DNA of 64,000 nucleotides from assembly GCF_029543245.1 (NCBI RefSeq), contig NZ_JARQWV010000009.1, positions 124,001 through 188,000 of the forward strand, written 5' to 3'. This document shows positions 52,006-61,032 of the stretch, piece after piece (position 1 is the first letter of the stretch; every line of letters begins with the position of its first letter). The position numbers and the translations under genes were made by a program. This DNA is from Caulobacter endophyticus (GTDB lineage: Bacteria; Pseudomonadota; Alphaproteobacteria; Caulobacterales; Caulobacteraceae). The notes below the pieces were generated by a model. It had not been told where the DNA came from. It saw only the letters and a list, made by a program, of their open reading frames with translations, and did not search any database.

Positions 52006-53328
52006 ATGGGCATGGATCGCAGGGGGTTTCTCTTTGGCGCGAGCCTGGCGGCCGCCGCCGCGCCGGCGCTTGCACAGGAGGCGGCCGACCAGCCGCCCAT
52101 GACCGCCCCGGGCCCCAGCCCCGCCCCCGACTGGGACGCCGTCAAGGCGCAGTTCCAGACCGCGCCCGACCAGGTCAACATGAACGCCATGCTGATCGCC
52201 AGTCACCCCAAGCCGGTGCGGGCGGCCATCGACCAGTTCCGCCGCGAGCTCGACTGGCGGCCGGTGACCTTCCTGGAGGACAACAATCGCCGCCTGCAAG
52301 GCTACAGCCGCGCGGCGGCCGCCCGCTATCTCGGGGTCGAAGCCCGGCAGGTGGCCCTCACCGACAGCACCACCATGGGCGCGGCCCTGGTCTATTCGGG
52401 CCTGAAGCTGCGCCCCGGCGACGAGATCCTGACCACCCATCAGGACTACTACGTCACCCACGAGAGCCTGCGCCACGCGGCCCTGCGCAACGGCGCCAGC
52501 ATCCGTCGCATCTCGCTGTACGACGACATCGGCCAGGTTTCCGAGCCGCAGATGGTCGGCCGGCTGATGAGCGCGATCACTCCGCGCACGCGGGTTCTGG
52601 CCCTGACCTGGGTGCACTCCAGCACCGGTCTGAAAATTCCCCTGCCCGCCATCTCCGCCGCCCTGGCGGGGGTCAACGCCGGCCGGCAGGAGGCCGATCA
52701 GGTTCTGCTGGTGGTCGACGGCGTGCACGGCTTCGGCAACCAGGACGCCGACATGAAGACCCTGGGCTGCGACGTCTTCGTGGCCGGCTGCCACAAGTGG
52801 CTGTTCGGCCCGCGCGGCACCGGCGTGATCGCCGCCAACGCCAAGGGCTGGGCGGCGCTGCGGCCCACGATCCCCAGCTTCGTCGACTCCGGCGCCTGGA
52901 GCGCCTGGATCAACGACGGCCCGTTGCCGGAAGCGGCCGACGGCGTCCTGATGTCGCCGGGCGGCTTCAAGGCCTTCGAGCACGTCTGGGCGATTCCCGC
53001 CGCGGTGGACTTCCACGAGAAGATCGGCCGCGCCCAGGTCGCCGACCGCACCGCCCTGCTGGCCGACCAGTTGAAGGCCGGCCTGGCCTTGATGCCCGGC
53101 GTACGCCTGGTCACGCCGCGCGACCGGCGGCTGTCGGCCGGCATCACCTCGTTCGACGTGGCGGGCCTGTCGGCCGACGGCGCGGTGCGCGCCCTGCGCC
53201 AGCAAGGCGTCGTCGCCTCGGCCGCGCCCTACGCCGTGCAGCATGTGCGCCTGACGCCTAGCCTGATGAACAGCCCGGCCGAGGTCGACCGCGCCCTGGC
53301 GGCCGTGCGCGAGATCGCGCGGGCTTAA
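52006..53328 (+). CDS. PLP-dependent class V aminotransferase family protein, Tat-exported
   Basis: This 440-residue fold-type I PLP protein resembles isopenicillin N epimerase/cysteine desulfurase-like members. The Schiff-base Lys is in FVAGCHKWLFGPRGTG and the cofactor Asp in LLVVDGVHGFGNQD. It carries an N-terminal twin-arginine signal (MDRRGFLFGASLAAAAAPAL, cleavage after ALA), so it should act in the periplasm with cofactor loaded before export. ATG 52006 begins MGMDRRG. The substrate is unknown. It sits between the LysR gene and purQ without obvious partners. Confidence 0.88.
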   Translation: MGMDRRGFLFGASLAAAAAPALAQEAADQPPMTAPGPSPAPDWDAVKAQFQTAPDQVNMNAMLIASHPKPVRAAIDQFRRELDWRPVTFLEDNNRRLQGYSRAAAARYLGVEARQVALTDSTTMGAALVYSGLKLRPGDEILTTHQDYYVTHESLRHAALRNGASIRRISLYDDIGQVSEPQMVGRLMSAITPRTRVLALTWVHSSTGLKIPLPAISAALAGVNAGRQEADQVLLVVDGVHGFGNQDADMKTLGCDVFVAGCHKWLFGPRGTGVIAANAKGWAALRPTIPSFVDSGAWSAWINDGPLPEAADGVLMSPGGFKAFEHVWAIPAAVDFHEKIGRAQVADRTALLADQLKAGLALMPGVRLVTPRDRRLSAGITSFDVAGLSADGAVRALRQQGVVASAAPYAVQHVRLTPSLMNSPAEVDRALAAVREIARA

Positions 53329-53379
53329 AAGGGTTCAGCCCCCTGACATTCGGCTCGAACGGTGCTACAGGCCCGCGCC

Positions 53380-54042
53380 ATGAAAGCCGCCGTCGTCGTC
53401 TTCCCCGGTTCCAACTGCGATCGTGACTGCAAGGTCGCCGTCGAACGCTCCACCGGCGCCCGCGTCGAAATGGTCTGGCACCAGGAGACGGCGCTGCCGG
53501 ACGACCTGGACCTGATCGTCCTGCCGGGCGGCTTCTCCTACGGCGACTACCTGCGCTGCGGCGCCATGGCCGCCCAGAGCCCGGTCATGAAGGAAGTCGT
53601 CTCGGCCGCCAACAAGGGCGTCGCCGTCGTGGGCATCTGCAACGGCTTCCAGGTGCTGACGGAAGTGGGCCTGCTGCCCGGCGCCCTGCTGCGCAACGCC
53701 AAGCTCAAGTACATCTGCAAGCCGGTCGAGCTTGACATCGTCAACAGCCAGACCCGCTTCACCGCCGCCTTCGGCGAGCAGCGCGACGCGGTGATGACCG
53801 TCGGCAACGGCGAGGGCAACTTCTTCGCCGACGAAGAGACGCTGAACCGCATCGAGGGCGAAGGCCAGGTCGTGTTCCGCTACAAGGACAACCCCAACGG
53901 CTCGGCCCGCGACATCGCCGGCATCGTCAACGCCGGCGGCAACGTCCTGGGCCTGATGCCCCACCCCGACCGTTCGTTCGACGCCGACCTCGGCTCGGAA
54001 GACGGCGCGATCCTGTTCCGCAGCGTCTTCCAGAGCGCCTGA
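53380..54042 (+). CDS. purQ: Phosphoribosylformylglycinamidine synthase subunit PurQ (glutaminase)
   Basis: This 220-residue class I glutamine amidotransferase supplies ammonia to PurL. Motifs are [37 protein letters not shown], the nucleophile Cys87 in GICNGFQVL, and the catalytic His in [13 protein letters not shown] 53380 ([10 protein letters not shown]) is preferred over the longer frame at 53362; no clear ribosome-binding site is seen. Confidence 0.97.
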   Translation: MKAAVVVFPGSNCDRDCKVAVERSTGARVEMVWHQETALPDDLDLIVLPGGFSYGDYLRCGAMAAQSPVMKEVVSAANKGVAVVGICNGFQVLTEVGLLPGALLRNAKLKYICKPVELDIVNSQTRFTAAFGEQRDAVMTVGNGEGNFFADEETLNRIEGEGQVVFRYKDNPNGSARDIAGIVNAGGNVLGLMPHPDRSFDADLGSEDGAILFRSVFQSA

Positions 54043-54045
54043 CGA

Positions 54046-54882
54046 CTACGACGCCGGCGGAACGAGTTTCCAGCCGGCGCCGTCGCGCACTACGCGCGCG
54101 GATTTCCAATCCGACGATCCGCGCCCGCCGGCAATCACAGCCTCGGGCTCCGTCGATCCGGGCAGGACCTTCACTTCCAGCGTATCGTCATCGATCCAGC
54201 GCGGATCGCAGGGCAGGTTCGCCTCGATGTCCGTGACCTTGAAGGCGCCGTCGCGATACTCGGCGATCTGCACGCCATGCAGGTTCTCGCCCTCGAAATC
54301 ATCGCCTGTCGCGGCGAACAGGGTTCCGTCCGACGAGGCCACCGGCGGGCCGTTCAAGGCGCCGACATTTCCCAGCGTGTCGACGAGCCGCCAGGTCGTC
54401 CATTCCCAATGCCCGCCGTAGACGACGTCGAACGGGGCGTTCGGCAGGCGTCCGGCATAGGCGTAGCGAACGAAGCTTTCGCCCTCGCTCAGGTCGTCGA
54501 CGAAGCGCTTGCCCGAAACCGTCAGAACCGCGCCATCGCGCCTGGCCCGGCCATCGGTCGAGGCGACAAACGGCGCCTCGGCGGCGTCGCGGTTCTCACC
54601 GACCGCAGTCTCGAAAACGCGGAAACGGGGCGGGAACTCGCCCCTGGGCTTGGCCTCGCCACGCGATACCGCCCAATCGGCGGAGGTGTAGTGACAGTAG
54701 TCGCCCCGATAGTCCGCCCGGAAAACATCGCCCGAGAACGGCGCCAGCAACGTGGCTTCAGCCGGGGCTTCGGAAACCTTTGCCGCATGGGTGGCGGGCG
54801 AAGTCTTCTGCTCGGCGTCTCGACCGCAACCGGTGACCATCGTGGCAGCCAACACCGCCACGCCCGCGTGTTTCCAGCTCAT
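54046..54882 (-). CDS. Hypothetical lipoprotein
   Basis: This 278-residue protein has a type II signal peptide with lipobox MVTGC (Cys19), so it is membrane-anchored. The mature part is rich in short beta strands and Trp/Tyr (RADYRGDYCHYTSADWAVSR; YAGRLPNAPFDVVYGGHWEW), with a C-terminal domain holding NLPCDPRWIDDDTLEVKVL. No family was recognised. It converges with purQ (3 bp apart). Confidence 0.75.
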   Translation of the reverse strand: MSWKHAGVAVLAATMVTGCGRDAEQKTSPATHAAKVSEAPAEATLLAPFSGDVFRADYRGDYCHYTSADWAVSRGEAKPRGEFPPRFRVFETAVGENRDAAEAPFVASTDGRARRDGAVLTVSGKRFVDDLSEGESFVRYAYAGRLPNAPFDVVYGGHWEWTTWRLVDTLGNVGALNGPPVASSDGTLFAATGDDFEGENLHGVQIAEYRDGAFKVTDIEANLPCDPRWIDDDTLEVKVLPGSTEPEAVIAGGRGSSDWKSARVVRDGAGWKLVPPAS

Positions 54883-54951
54883 CGCGCCCCCTCAGATTGA
54901 TATGGAAGGAAGCACGCGCGGCGGCGCCGCTCAAGCCGCCGCGCACGCACG

Positions 54952-54982
54952 AAAAAGGGCCGGCGGAGCGACGCCGGCCCTT
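54952..54982 (-). terminator. Intrinsic terminator of the Gln-rich peptide gene
   Basis: On the minus strand AAGGGCCGGCG pairs with CGCCGGCCCTT, wait-free except for a short loop, and a run of five T residues follows. It lies 90 bp downstream of the 48-residue peptide gene and upstream of the lipoprotein gene. Confidence 0.8.
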
Positions 54983-55011
54983 CCTCCGATGGAGCGCTGC
55001 TAACGCTCGCC

Positions 55012-55062
55012 AGAGCATTTTCCGACGAAGCGGGTACCGGTTCGTCGTCAGAAAATGCGCTG
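55012..55062. repeat. Alphaproteobacterial palindromic repeat (family H)
   Basis: AGAGCATTTTCCGACGAA and TTCGTCGTCAGAAAATGCGCT are imperfect inverted arms around GCGGGTACCGG. I recognise this roughly 50-bp palindrome as a common dispersed element of alphaproteobacterial genomes. It lies between the Gln-rich peptide gene and its terminator. Confidence 0.75.
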
Positions 55063-55072
55063 AAGCTTCAGA

Positions 55073-55219
55073 TCAGCGGTCGCGATCGCGCTCCGGCTGA
55101 TTTTCCTGGCCGCCCGGGTTGCGGCCCTGCTCGTTCTGGCGCTGCTGCTGTTGCTGGCCCGGCGCCTGGCGCTGCGGGTTCTGCTGTTGCTGCTGCGGAT
55201 TGCGGGTTTGTTCGCCCAT
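55073..55219 (-). CDS. Small Gln/Asn-rich hydrophilic protein (48 residues)
   Basis: This very short gene starts at ATG 55219 with GGAG 9 nt upstream and reads MGEQTRNPQQQQQNPQRQ, then more Gln/Arg/Asn, ending QENQPERDRDR. It is strongly hydrophilic and probably disordered. An EcfG-type promoter (GGAAC-N17-CGTT) lies 50 nt upstream and a strong terminator downstream, making a complete small transcription unit. A role in the general stress response is inferred from the promoter. Confidence 0.7.
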   Translation of the reverse strand: MGEQTRNPQQQQQNPQRQAPGQQQQQRQNEQGRNPGGQENQPERDRDR

Positions 55220-55268
55220 GGGCCTTACTCCTCTTCGTTCCGCGCGCTGCGATGCGCACGGGATGAAG

Positions 55269-55294
55269 AACGGGCGCCAGACTCCGGCCGTTCC
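55269..55294 (-). promoter_or_regulatory. EcfG/SigT-type general stress promoter
   Basis: On the minus strand GGAAC (55294-55290) and CGTT (55272-55269) are separated by 17 bp, matching the alphaproteobacterial EcfG consensus GGAAC-N16/17-CGTT. The -10 end is 49 nt from the start codon of the 48-residue peptide gene. Confidence 0.62.
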
Positions 55295-55333
55295 TTCGGC
55301 GCAGCTGCCTTAGTTCCTGCTTAGCTTATGTTT

Positions 55334-55750
55334 TTACGGAAGTTTTCGCGCCAGACGTCGGAGCGCCGAGCGGATGTCGGTATGGGTGAAGTCGTCGCCT
55401 TTGAAGAGCAGGGGCTCTTCCATGACCTTTGCTAGGGCATAGGTAAAGCAGTCGCCATAGTTGAGATTGGCGCGATGCCTTCCCTTGCCATAGGTGCGCC
55501 GCGCCTCGGCCGCCACGAAAGCCTGCTGAGCCGTAACGGCCACGATTGTTATTCCAAGCTCGGCAATATCTGCGTCAAGAAGCGCTATGCCATTGTCGAG
55601 ATCGAGTTTGCGAAAATAGACCTCGGCGCATTCCAGATACGAGGCCACCGACATCTTCCTCACCCAGCTGTCGCGGATCAGATCGTGAAAAATCTCACGC
55701 TCAGGCTCGGCCAAAGCAATGGCGATGAAGGCCGAGGTGTCTACTATCAT
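55334..55750 (-). CDS. vapC: VapC-type PIN domain toxin ribonuclease
   Basis: This 138-residue PIN domain protein has the acidic active site intact: Asp4 ([13 protein letters not shown]), Glu40 (SYLECAEVY), Asp100 (NLNYGDCFTYALA) and Asp119 (LLFKGDDF). VapC toxins cleave tRNA or rRNA when freed from VapB. It overlaps the upstream antitoxin gene by 4 bp, the standard TA arrangement. Its base composition is less GC-rich than its neighbours, hinting at transfer. Confidence 0.93.
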   Translation of the reverse strand: MIVDTSAFIAIALAEPEREIFHDLIRDSWVRKMSVASYLECAEVYFRKLDLDNGIALLDADIAELGITIVAVTAQQAFVAAEARRTYGKGRHRANLNYGDCFTYALAKVMEEPLLFKGDDFTHTDIRSALRRLARKLP

Positions 55751-56019
55751 CCGATGGGCTGGCCGTACTCGTCATACAGCTCTTCCTCCTCGATCTCCCT
55801 GAGAGACCGAGGATCTTGCGTTCGTGGCCTCGCATCGAGGCGGGCAAAGAAAGCTCGTTTTCTGGCTTCCTGCTCCTCAGCCGTGAGGTCAGCCCCCGAA
55901 AGACGGACTTTCCGCTCCACCAGCGCCTGATGATAAACCTCAAACAGGCTTTCTCCAGTGACGTCAGCGATTTCTCGCGCCAGTCGCTCGGTTTCCTCCG
56001 GGAGAATGAGAATGCCCAT
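55747..56019 (-). CDS. vapB: VapB-type antitoxin (Rv0623/PSK family)
   Basis: This 90-residue antitoxin opens [20 protein letters not shown] and [20 protein letters not shown], a ribbon-helix-helix type DNA-binding segment of the Rv0623-like VapB family. An acidic C-terminus follows ([16 protein letters not shown]) that would wrap VapC. It starts at ATG 56019; longer readings run into the purL leader. The pair sits between purQ and purL, divergent from purL, and may autoregulate from the 64-bp gap. Confidence 0.88.
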   Translation of the reverse strand: MGILILPEETERLAREIADVTGESLFEVYHQALVERKVRLSGADLTAEEQEARKRAFFARLDARPRTQDPRSLREIEEEELYDEYGQPIG

Positions 56020-56083
56020 TTCGCGCTTGGCCTCCAGTTGGAAATCTAGCGGAATCCCCGCAGCCGCGCTAGAAGGCGCGCCC

Positions 56084-58291
56084 ATGAGCGCACCGACCAA
56101 CGCCCCCGCCAAGTCCATGGCCGATACGGCCGCCGAGTTCGGCCTGAAGCCCGAGGAATACGCGGTCGTCCTCGACCGTCTGGGCCGCGAGCCCAACCTC
56201 GTCGAGCTGGGCGTGTTTTCGGTGATGTGGTCCGAGCACTGCTCGTACAAGTCGTCGAAGAACCAGCTGAAGAAGTTCCCGATCAGCGGTCCGCGCGTGA
56301 TCTGCGGTCCGGGCGAGAACGCCGGCGTCATCGACATCGACGACGGCGACGCGATCATCTTCAAGATGGAAAGCCACAACCACCCGTCCTACATCGAGCC
56401 CTATCAGGGCGCGGCGACGGGCGTGGGCGGCATCATGCGCGACGTCTTCACCATGGGCGCGCGCCCCATCGCCCTGCTGAACGCCCTGCGCTTCGGCGAG
56501 CCGGCTCACCCCAAGACCAAGCGCCTGGTGGACGGCGTGGTCGCCGGCATCGCCGGCTATGGCAACTGCGTTGGTGTCCCGACGGTCGCCGGCGAGACCA
56601 ACTTCCACAAGGGCTACAACGGCAACATCCTGGTCAACGCCATGTGCGTGGGCCTGGCCAAGGCCGACAGCATCTTCTACTCGGCCGCCCCGGGCCCGGG
56701 CCTGGCGGTCGTCTATTTCGGCTCCAAGACCGGCCGCGACGGCATCCACGGCGCGACCATGTCGTCGGCCGAGTTCTCGGAGGACTCCGAGGAGAAGCGT
56801 CCCACCGTCCAGGTCGGCGACCCCTTCGCCGAAAAGCTGCTGATCGAGGCCACGCTGGAGCTGATGGCCACCGGCGCCGTCGCCGCCATCCAGGATATGG
56901 GCGCGGCCGGCCTCACGTCGTCGTCGGTCGAGATGGCCGGCAAGGGCGGCGTCGGCATCGAGCTGAACATGGACATGGTCCCGCAGCGCGAAACCGGCAT
57001 GTCGGCCTACGAGATGATGCTGTCGGAAAGCCAGGAGCGCATGCTGGCGGTCCTCAAGCCCGGCCGCGAGCAAGACGGCCACGCCATCTTCGAGAAGTGG
57101 GGCCTGGACGCCGCCGTCATCGGCTACACCACCGACACCGGTCGCCTGGTGCTCAAGCACCACGGCGAGACCGTCTGCGACGTGCCGCTGGCCCCGCTGT
57201 TCGACGATGCGCCGCTCTATGACCGTCCGTGGACCGATCCCAAGGTCGACGCCCGCCTCGACCCGGCCAAGGTGGCCGCGCCCGGCAACTGGGAAGAGGC
57301 CGTGCTCAAGGTCCTCGGCTGCCCCGACATGGCCTCCAAGCGCTGGCTGTGGGAGCAGTACGACCGTCACGTGATGGCCGACACCCTGGAAGACAGCGCC
57401 ACCGGCTGCGACGCCGGCATCGTGCGCATCCACGGCACCGGCAAGGCCGTGGCCGTGACCAGCGACTGCACCCCGCGCTACGTCCAGGCCGACCCGTACG
57501 AAGGCGGCAAGCAGGCCGTCGCCGAAGCCTGGCGCAACCTGACGGCCGCCGGCTCGCTGCCGATCGCCATCACCGACAACCTCAACTTCGGCAGCCCCGA
57601 GAAGCCCGAGACCATGGGCCAGATCGTGCGCGCCACCGACGGCATGGCCGAGGCCTGCCGCGCGCTCGACTTCCCGGTCGTGAGCGGCAATGTCAGCCTC
57701 TACAACGAGACCAACGGCGTCGCCATTCCGCCGACCCCGACCGTCGGCGCCGTCGGCCTGCTGGCCGACTACGACCTGCGCACGGGCTTTGGCAATGTGG
57801 CCGAGGGCGACACCCTGGTGCTGATCGGCGAGACGCACGGCGAGCTGGGCGCCTCGATATATCTGCGCGAGATCCTGGGCCGCGAGGACGGCGCGCCGCC
57901 GCCGGTCGACCTGGCCGTCGAGCGCAAGAACGGCGACTTCGTCCGCGGCCTGATCGGCTCGGGCCTGGTGGCCGGCGTGCACGACCTGTCTGACGGCGGC
58001 CTGCTGGTCGCCGCGGCCGATATCGCGCTGGCCAGCAAGGTCGGCGTCACCCTGAACGCCACCAGCCACGCCCACGCTCACCCCTACCTGTTCGGCGAGG
58101 ACCAGGCCCGCTACCTGGTGGCGACGCCCGATCCGGACGCGCTGCTGGAAGCGGCCAAGGACGCCGGCGTGCACGCCAACGTCGCGGGCGTGGCCGGCGG
58201 CGAGGCCTTCGCCTCCACGGGCCTGTTCTCGATCCCGCTGACCAAGCTGCGCGAGGCGAACGAAGCCTGGCTGCCGGCGTTCATGGGCTGA
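56084..58291 (+). CDS. purL: Phosphoribosylformylglycinamidine synthase subunit PurL
   Basis: This 735-residue small-type PurL needs PurS and PurQ, both encoded upstream. It turns FGAR into FGAM with ATP and ammonia. Motifs: [48 protein letters not shown] and the [20 protein letters not shown] region before the second AIRS-like half. ATG 56084 ([11 protein letters not shown]) is the start; the longer frame runs over vapB. No good ribosome-binding site is seen. Confidence 0.96.
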   Translation: MSAPTNAPAKSMADTAAEFGLKPEEYAVVLDRLGREPNLVELGVFSVMWSEHCSYKSSKNQLKKFPISGPRVICGPGENAGVIDIDDGDAIIFKMESHNHPSYIEPYQGAATGVGGIMRDVFTMGARPIALLNALRFGEPAHPKTKRLVDGVVAGIAGYGNCVGVPTVAGETNFHKGYNGNILVNAMCVGLAKADSIFYSAAPGPGLAVVYFGSKTGRDGIHGATMSSAEFSEDSEEKRPTVQVGDPFAEKLLIEATLELMATGAVAAIQDMGAAGLTSSSVEMAGKGGVGIELNMDMVPQRETGMSAYEMMLSESQERMLAVLKPGREQDGHAIFEKWGLDAAVIGYTTDTGRLVLKHHGETVCDVPLAPLFDDAPLYDRPWTDPKVDARLDPAKVAAPGNWEEAVLKVLGCPDMASKRWLWEQYDRHVMADTLEDSATGCDAGIVRIHGTGKAVAVTSDCTPRYVQADPYEGGKQAVAEAWRNLTAAGSLPIAITDNLNFGSPEKPETMGQIVRATDGMAEACRALDFPVVSGNVSLYNETNGVAIPPTPTVGAVGLLADYDLRTGFGNVAEGDTLVLIGETHGELGASIYLREILGREDGAPPPVDLAVERKNGDFVRGLIGSGLVAGVHDLSDGGLLVAAADIALASKVGVTLNATSHAHAHPYLFGEDQARYLVATPDPDALLEAAKDAGVHANVAGVAGGEAFASTGLFSIPLTKLREANEAWLPAFMG

Positions 58292-58342
58292 TCGCCGGCC
58301 TCACTGTCGAGATCTGGGCGAAAGTACGAAAGAGTGTCCCGA

Positions 58343-58702
58343 ATGCGTCTTCCGCTGATCGCCGCCGCCCTGCTGACCCTGGCCGCCTGCGCCCCGACGG
58401 CTCCGCCGCCGTCGCCGACGCAAGCGGCTTCGGGCAGCGACACCGCCGAGACCTGCGCGGCCCGCGGCGGCCAGATCGAGACCGTGGGCCGCCGGGGCCT
58501 GCCCACCTGCGTCGTGCCCTATGCCGACGCCGGCAAGGCCTGCACCGACAACGCCCAGTGCCAGGGCGGCTGCATCGTCGAGGGCAATCTCGAGCCCAAC
58601 GACGCCCCGGTGACCGGCCAGTGCAAGCGCTCGAACGTGCAGTTCGGCTGCTACGCCAAGGTCGTGAACGGCAAGGCGTCCGGCGCGATCTGCGTCGACT
58701 GA
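58343..58702 (+). CDS. Small Cys-rich lipoprotein
   Basis: This 119-residue protein has a lipobox LTLAAC (Cys16) followed by a Pro-rich linker. The mature domain has eight Cys, likely in disulfides (ETCAARGGQIETVGRRGLPT; CTDNAQCQGGCIVEG), suggesting a periplasmic structural or inhibitor-like fold. ATG 58343 is preferred; GTG 58334 is in frame 9 nt upstream. It follows purL by 51 bp on the same strand. No family was recognised. Confidence 0.75.
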   Translation: MRLPLIAAALLTLAACAPTAPPPSPTQAASGSDTAETCAARGGQIETVGRRGLPTCVVPYADAGKACTDNAQCQGGCIVEGNLEPNDAPVTGQCKRSNVQFGCYAKVVNGKASGAICVD

Positions 58703-58709
58703 CGCCCCG

Positions 58710-59372
58710 CTAGATCGTTTCGTAAGTCACTGAGAAAACACCGTCGGCCGCCTGGACGACGGTGGCCTTGGCGCGTTCGCGCCCGGTGAACTCGATGACC
58801 GCGCCGGGCCTGGCCGACAGGTCCAGCACCTTGCCGCGCACATAGCGCCCCTCGATCAGGTGGAACACCGGGCGCGGCCGGATCTGGTAGGTGACGTGCG
58901 GCCGGGCGTCGAACACCGCCGCCGGCACGGGCTCGTTGCTGTCGATCTGCTTGGTCATGCCCAGCACCACGCCGTCGCCTTCCGGAAAGTCGGCCTTGGT
59001 GTCGATCGCGAAGTGACCGGGCTCGGCGGCGCCGGCAGTGAGCTTCTCGGCGAAGCCCCGGCTGGGTCCCTCGTGCTCCATGTGGGTGATCGTGACGAGG
59101 TCGCGAGCCAGAGGGTTCACCGGCGCCGTGAACGCCGCCGTGATCACGCGCTCGACCTCCACCCTGGCCGGAAAGGCGAAAAGGGCCTGCACCGCCTCGC
59201 TGAAGGTGGTGGCGCGCGGCGTGTTCGGTTCGACATAGTCGAAAGGCGCACAAACGGCGGACCATACCGCCACCGGCGCGCCGTCCAGGGTCACCTCCGG
59301 CGGCGCGGGCAGCAGCGCATAGCTGCGAACCTTGTCGCCGGCGTTCACGATCTCGATCGTCCAGACAGCCAT
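58710..59372 (-). CDS. Hypothetical protein, MAxWTIE family (copy 1)
   Basis: This 220-residue protein has no signal or membrane segment. It starts MAVWTIEIVNAGDKVRSYAL and ends VVQAADGVFSVTYETI. The middle has ATTFSEAVQALFAFPARVEV and PVNPLARDLVTITHMEHEG. It is paralogous to the next gene upstream (59388-60038) along its full length. Short beta strands dominate. No known family was recognised; the pair may be cotranscribed, 15 bp apart. Confidence 0.72.
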   Translation of the reverse strand: MAVWTIEIVNAGDKVRSYALLPAPPEVTLDGAPVAVWSAVCAPFDYVEPNTPRATTFSEAVQALFAFPARVEVERVITAAFTAPVNPLARDLVTITHMEHEGPSRGFAEKLTAGAAEPGHFAIDTKADFPEGDGVVLGMTKQIDSNEPVPAAVFDARPHVTYQIRPRPVFHLIEGRYVRGKVLDLSARPGAVIEFTGRERAKATVVQAADGVFSVTYETI

Positions 59373-59387
59373 GCGAGACCCGCTCCG

Positions 59388-60038
59388 TCAGTTCGGCTCG
59401 TAGGTGACGGCGAAGGTCCCGTCGGCCTTGGCCACGACCGTCGCCGTCAGCTTGTCCTGGTCGAAGTCGATGGCGACCAGCGACGGCGGATGCAGCGCCA
59501 GCGCCTCGCCGCGCAGCGGACGCCCCTGCGCCAGATGGAAGCGGTGCGACGGCTCGATCACGAACACGCCGCCGGGCTGGGGCGGGAAGCCGGCGATCGG
59601 GGTCGGCATGTCGCTGTCGCCGTACTTGCCCAGCCCGATCGTCGCGGGCGGCGGGAACGAACCATTGGACAGCGGATCGGGCGTGTGCAGCGAGACCGTG
59701 CCGTAGTCCGACCGATCATGCTCCACGGGCCCGAAGAGGGCGGGGTTGTCGAGCAGGTCGACGCGGTCGCGCGCCCGGGCGTCGACCGGCACGTTGGCGT
59801 TCTCCGTCAGCACCACGCCGGGTGCGGGCTTGGCGCTGAAGTCCACGAAGATGGCGATGCTCTCGCTGAAGGTCGAGCGGCGGCGATCGCCCGGCTGGAT
59901 CCCCGGATAGGTGATCCAGGCGCAGGGGTGAACCGCGACCGCCTGGCCCGAGAAACGGACCTCGGGCGGCTGGCTGAAGAGGTAGAGGTCCTTGGCCTCA
60001 CTGGTTTCGTTGATCAACTCGATCGTCCAGATCGCCAT
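59388..60038 (-). CDS. Hypothetical protein, MAxWTIE family (copy 2)
   Basis: This 216-residue protein starts MAIWTIELINETSEAKDLYL and ends VVAKADGTFAVTYEPN, aligning with copy 1 at both ends and at STFSESIAIFVDFSAKPAPG and FHLAQGRPLRGEALAL. It is cytosolic, beta-rich and of unknown function. ATG 60038 is the start; the longer frame to 60143 enters the regulatory gap before the response regulator gene. Confidence 0.72.
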   Translation of the reverse strand: MAIWTIELINETSEAKDLYLFSQPPEVRFSGQAVAVHPCAWITYPGIQPGDRRRSTFSESIAIFVDFSAKPAPGVVLTENANVPVDARARDRVDLLDNPALFGPVEHDRSDYGTVSLHTPDPLSNGSFPPPATIGLGKYGDSDMPTPIAGFPPQPGGVFVIEPSHRFHLAQGRPLRGEALALHPPSLVAIDFDQDKLTATVVAKADGTFAVTYEPN

Positions 60039-60348
60039 CGTACGCCCCTGCCCACGACGCGCCGCTCGCGTCGAAATCGGGCGCAACCTGGACATGAATC
60101 GAAGAGCTTCGCAATTGACGATGGCGCACATCGGCGCCGCCACGGCCTTCCGGTCAGAAATGTCATCCGCGCGTCAGCCTGGCGACCGGAGCGCTCTGGC
60201 ACCTAGGCTGCAGTTCTCGCCCGGCCGCTACCGAGCCCCCTTCCCGCCCCAGCCGTGGCGGTCGGCGCGAGGACGCTGTATCAAAGCTGTTCGAAGGAGG
60301 CCTTCCGCCTCCGCCGCACGAACACCGCGCCGCCGGGCCGCCGCCACC
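60039..60348. promoter_or_regulatory. Divergent region upstream of the two-component system
   Basis: This 310-bp gap has no gene. Direct repeats GTCAG at 60153-60157 and 60173-60177 lie two helical turns apart, with a TGTCA between them, and could be an OmpR-type binding site. GGAGG..CCTCC near 60296-60312 forms a small hairpin. Confidence 0.4.
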
Positions 60349-61032
60349 ATGAAGATCCTGATCGTCGAGGACGAACCCAAGACCGTCGCCTATCTGCGCA
60401 AGGGGCTGACGGAACAGGGCTACTCCGTCGATTTCGTCGGCGACGGCGAGGACGGCCTGCACCTGGCCCAGACGCTCGACTACGACGCCATCGTGCTGGA
60501 CGGCATGCTGCCGGGCCTCGACGGCGTGGCCATGCTGGAGCGCCTGCGCCAGACCCGCCAGACGCCGGTGATCATGCTGACGGCCCGCGACAGCGTCGAC
60601 GACCGCCTGCGCGGCCTGGGTGCCGGGGCCGACGACTATCTGGTCAAGCCGTTCTCGTTCCTGGAGCTGCTGGCGCGCCTGCAAGCCATCACCCGGCGCG
60701 GCCGCGGCGAGGCCACCACCATCACCGTCGGCGACCTGCATCTGGACCTGCTGGCCCGCCGCGCCACCCGCGCCGGCCGCCGTCTGAACCTGACCGCCAA
60801 GGAGTTCGCCCTGCTGGCCGTGCTGGGCCGGCGCCAGTCGCAGATCGTCTCCAAGACGATCATCACCGAGCTGGTCTGGGACATCAATTTCGACACCAAC
60901 ACCAATGTGGTCGAGGTGGCCATCAAGCGCCTGCGGGCCAAGATCGACGGCATGTTCGAGACCAAGCTGCTGCACACCGTGCGCGGCATGGGCTACGTGC
61001 TCGAATACCGTCCGGACGGAGGCCCCGAATGA
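60349..61032 (+). CDS. Heavy-metal type response regulator (CusR/CopR-like, OmpR family)
   Basis: This 227-residue response regulator has a receiver domain (acidic pocket E7-D8, phosphoacceptor Asp51 in IVLDGMLPG, Lys in YLVKPFSF) and a C-terminal winged helix (LNLTAKEFALLAVLGRR; VVEVAIKRLRAKID then HTVRGMGYVLE). The linker and TARDSVDDRLRGLGAGADDY are typical of CusR/CopR/IrlR. ATG 60349 is the start. It overlaps the kinase gene (ATGA) and probably controls metal efflux genes, perhaps the NodT channel at the window end. Confidence 0.93.
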   Translation: MKILIVEDEPKTVAYLRKGLTEQGYSVDFVGDGEDGLHLAQTLDYDAIVLDGMLPGLDGVAMLERLRQTRQTPVIMLTARDSVDDRLRGLGAGADDYLVKPFSFLELLARLQAITRRGRGEATTITVGDLHLDLLARRATRAGRRLNLTAKEFALLAVLGRRQSQIVSKTIITELVWDINFDTNTNVVEVAIKRLRAKIDGMFETKLLHTVRGMGYVLEYRPDGGPE

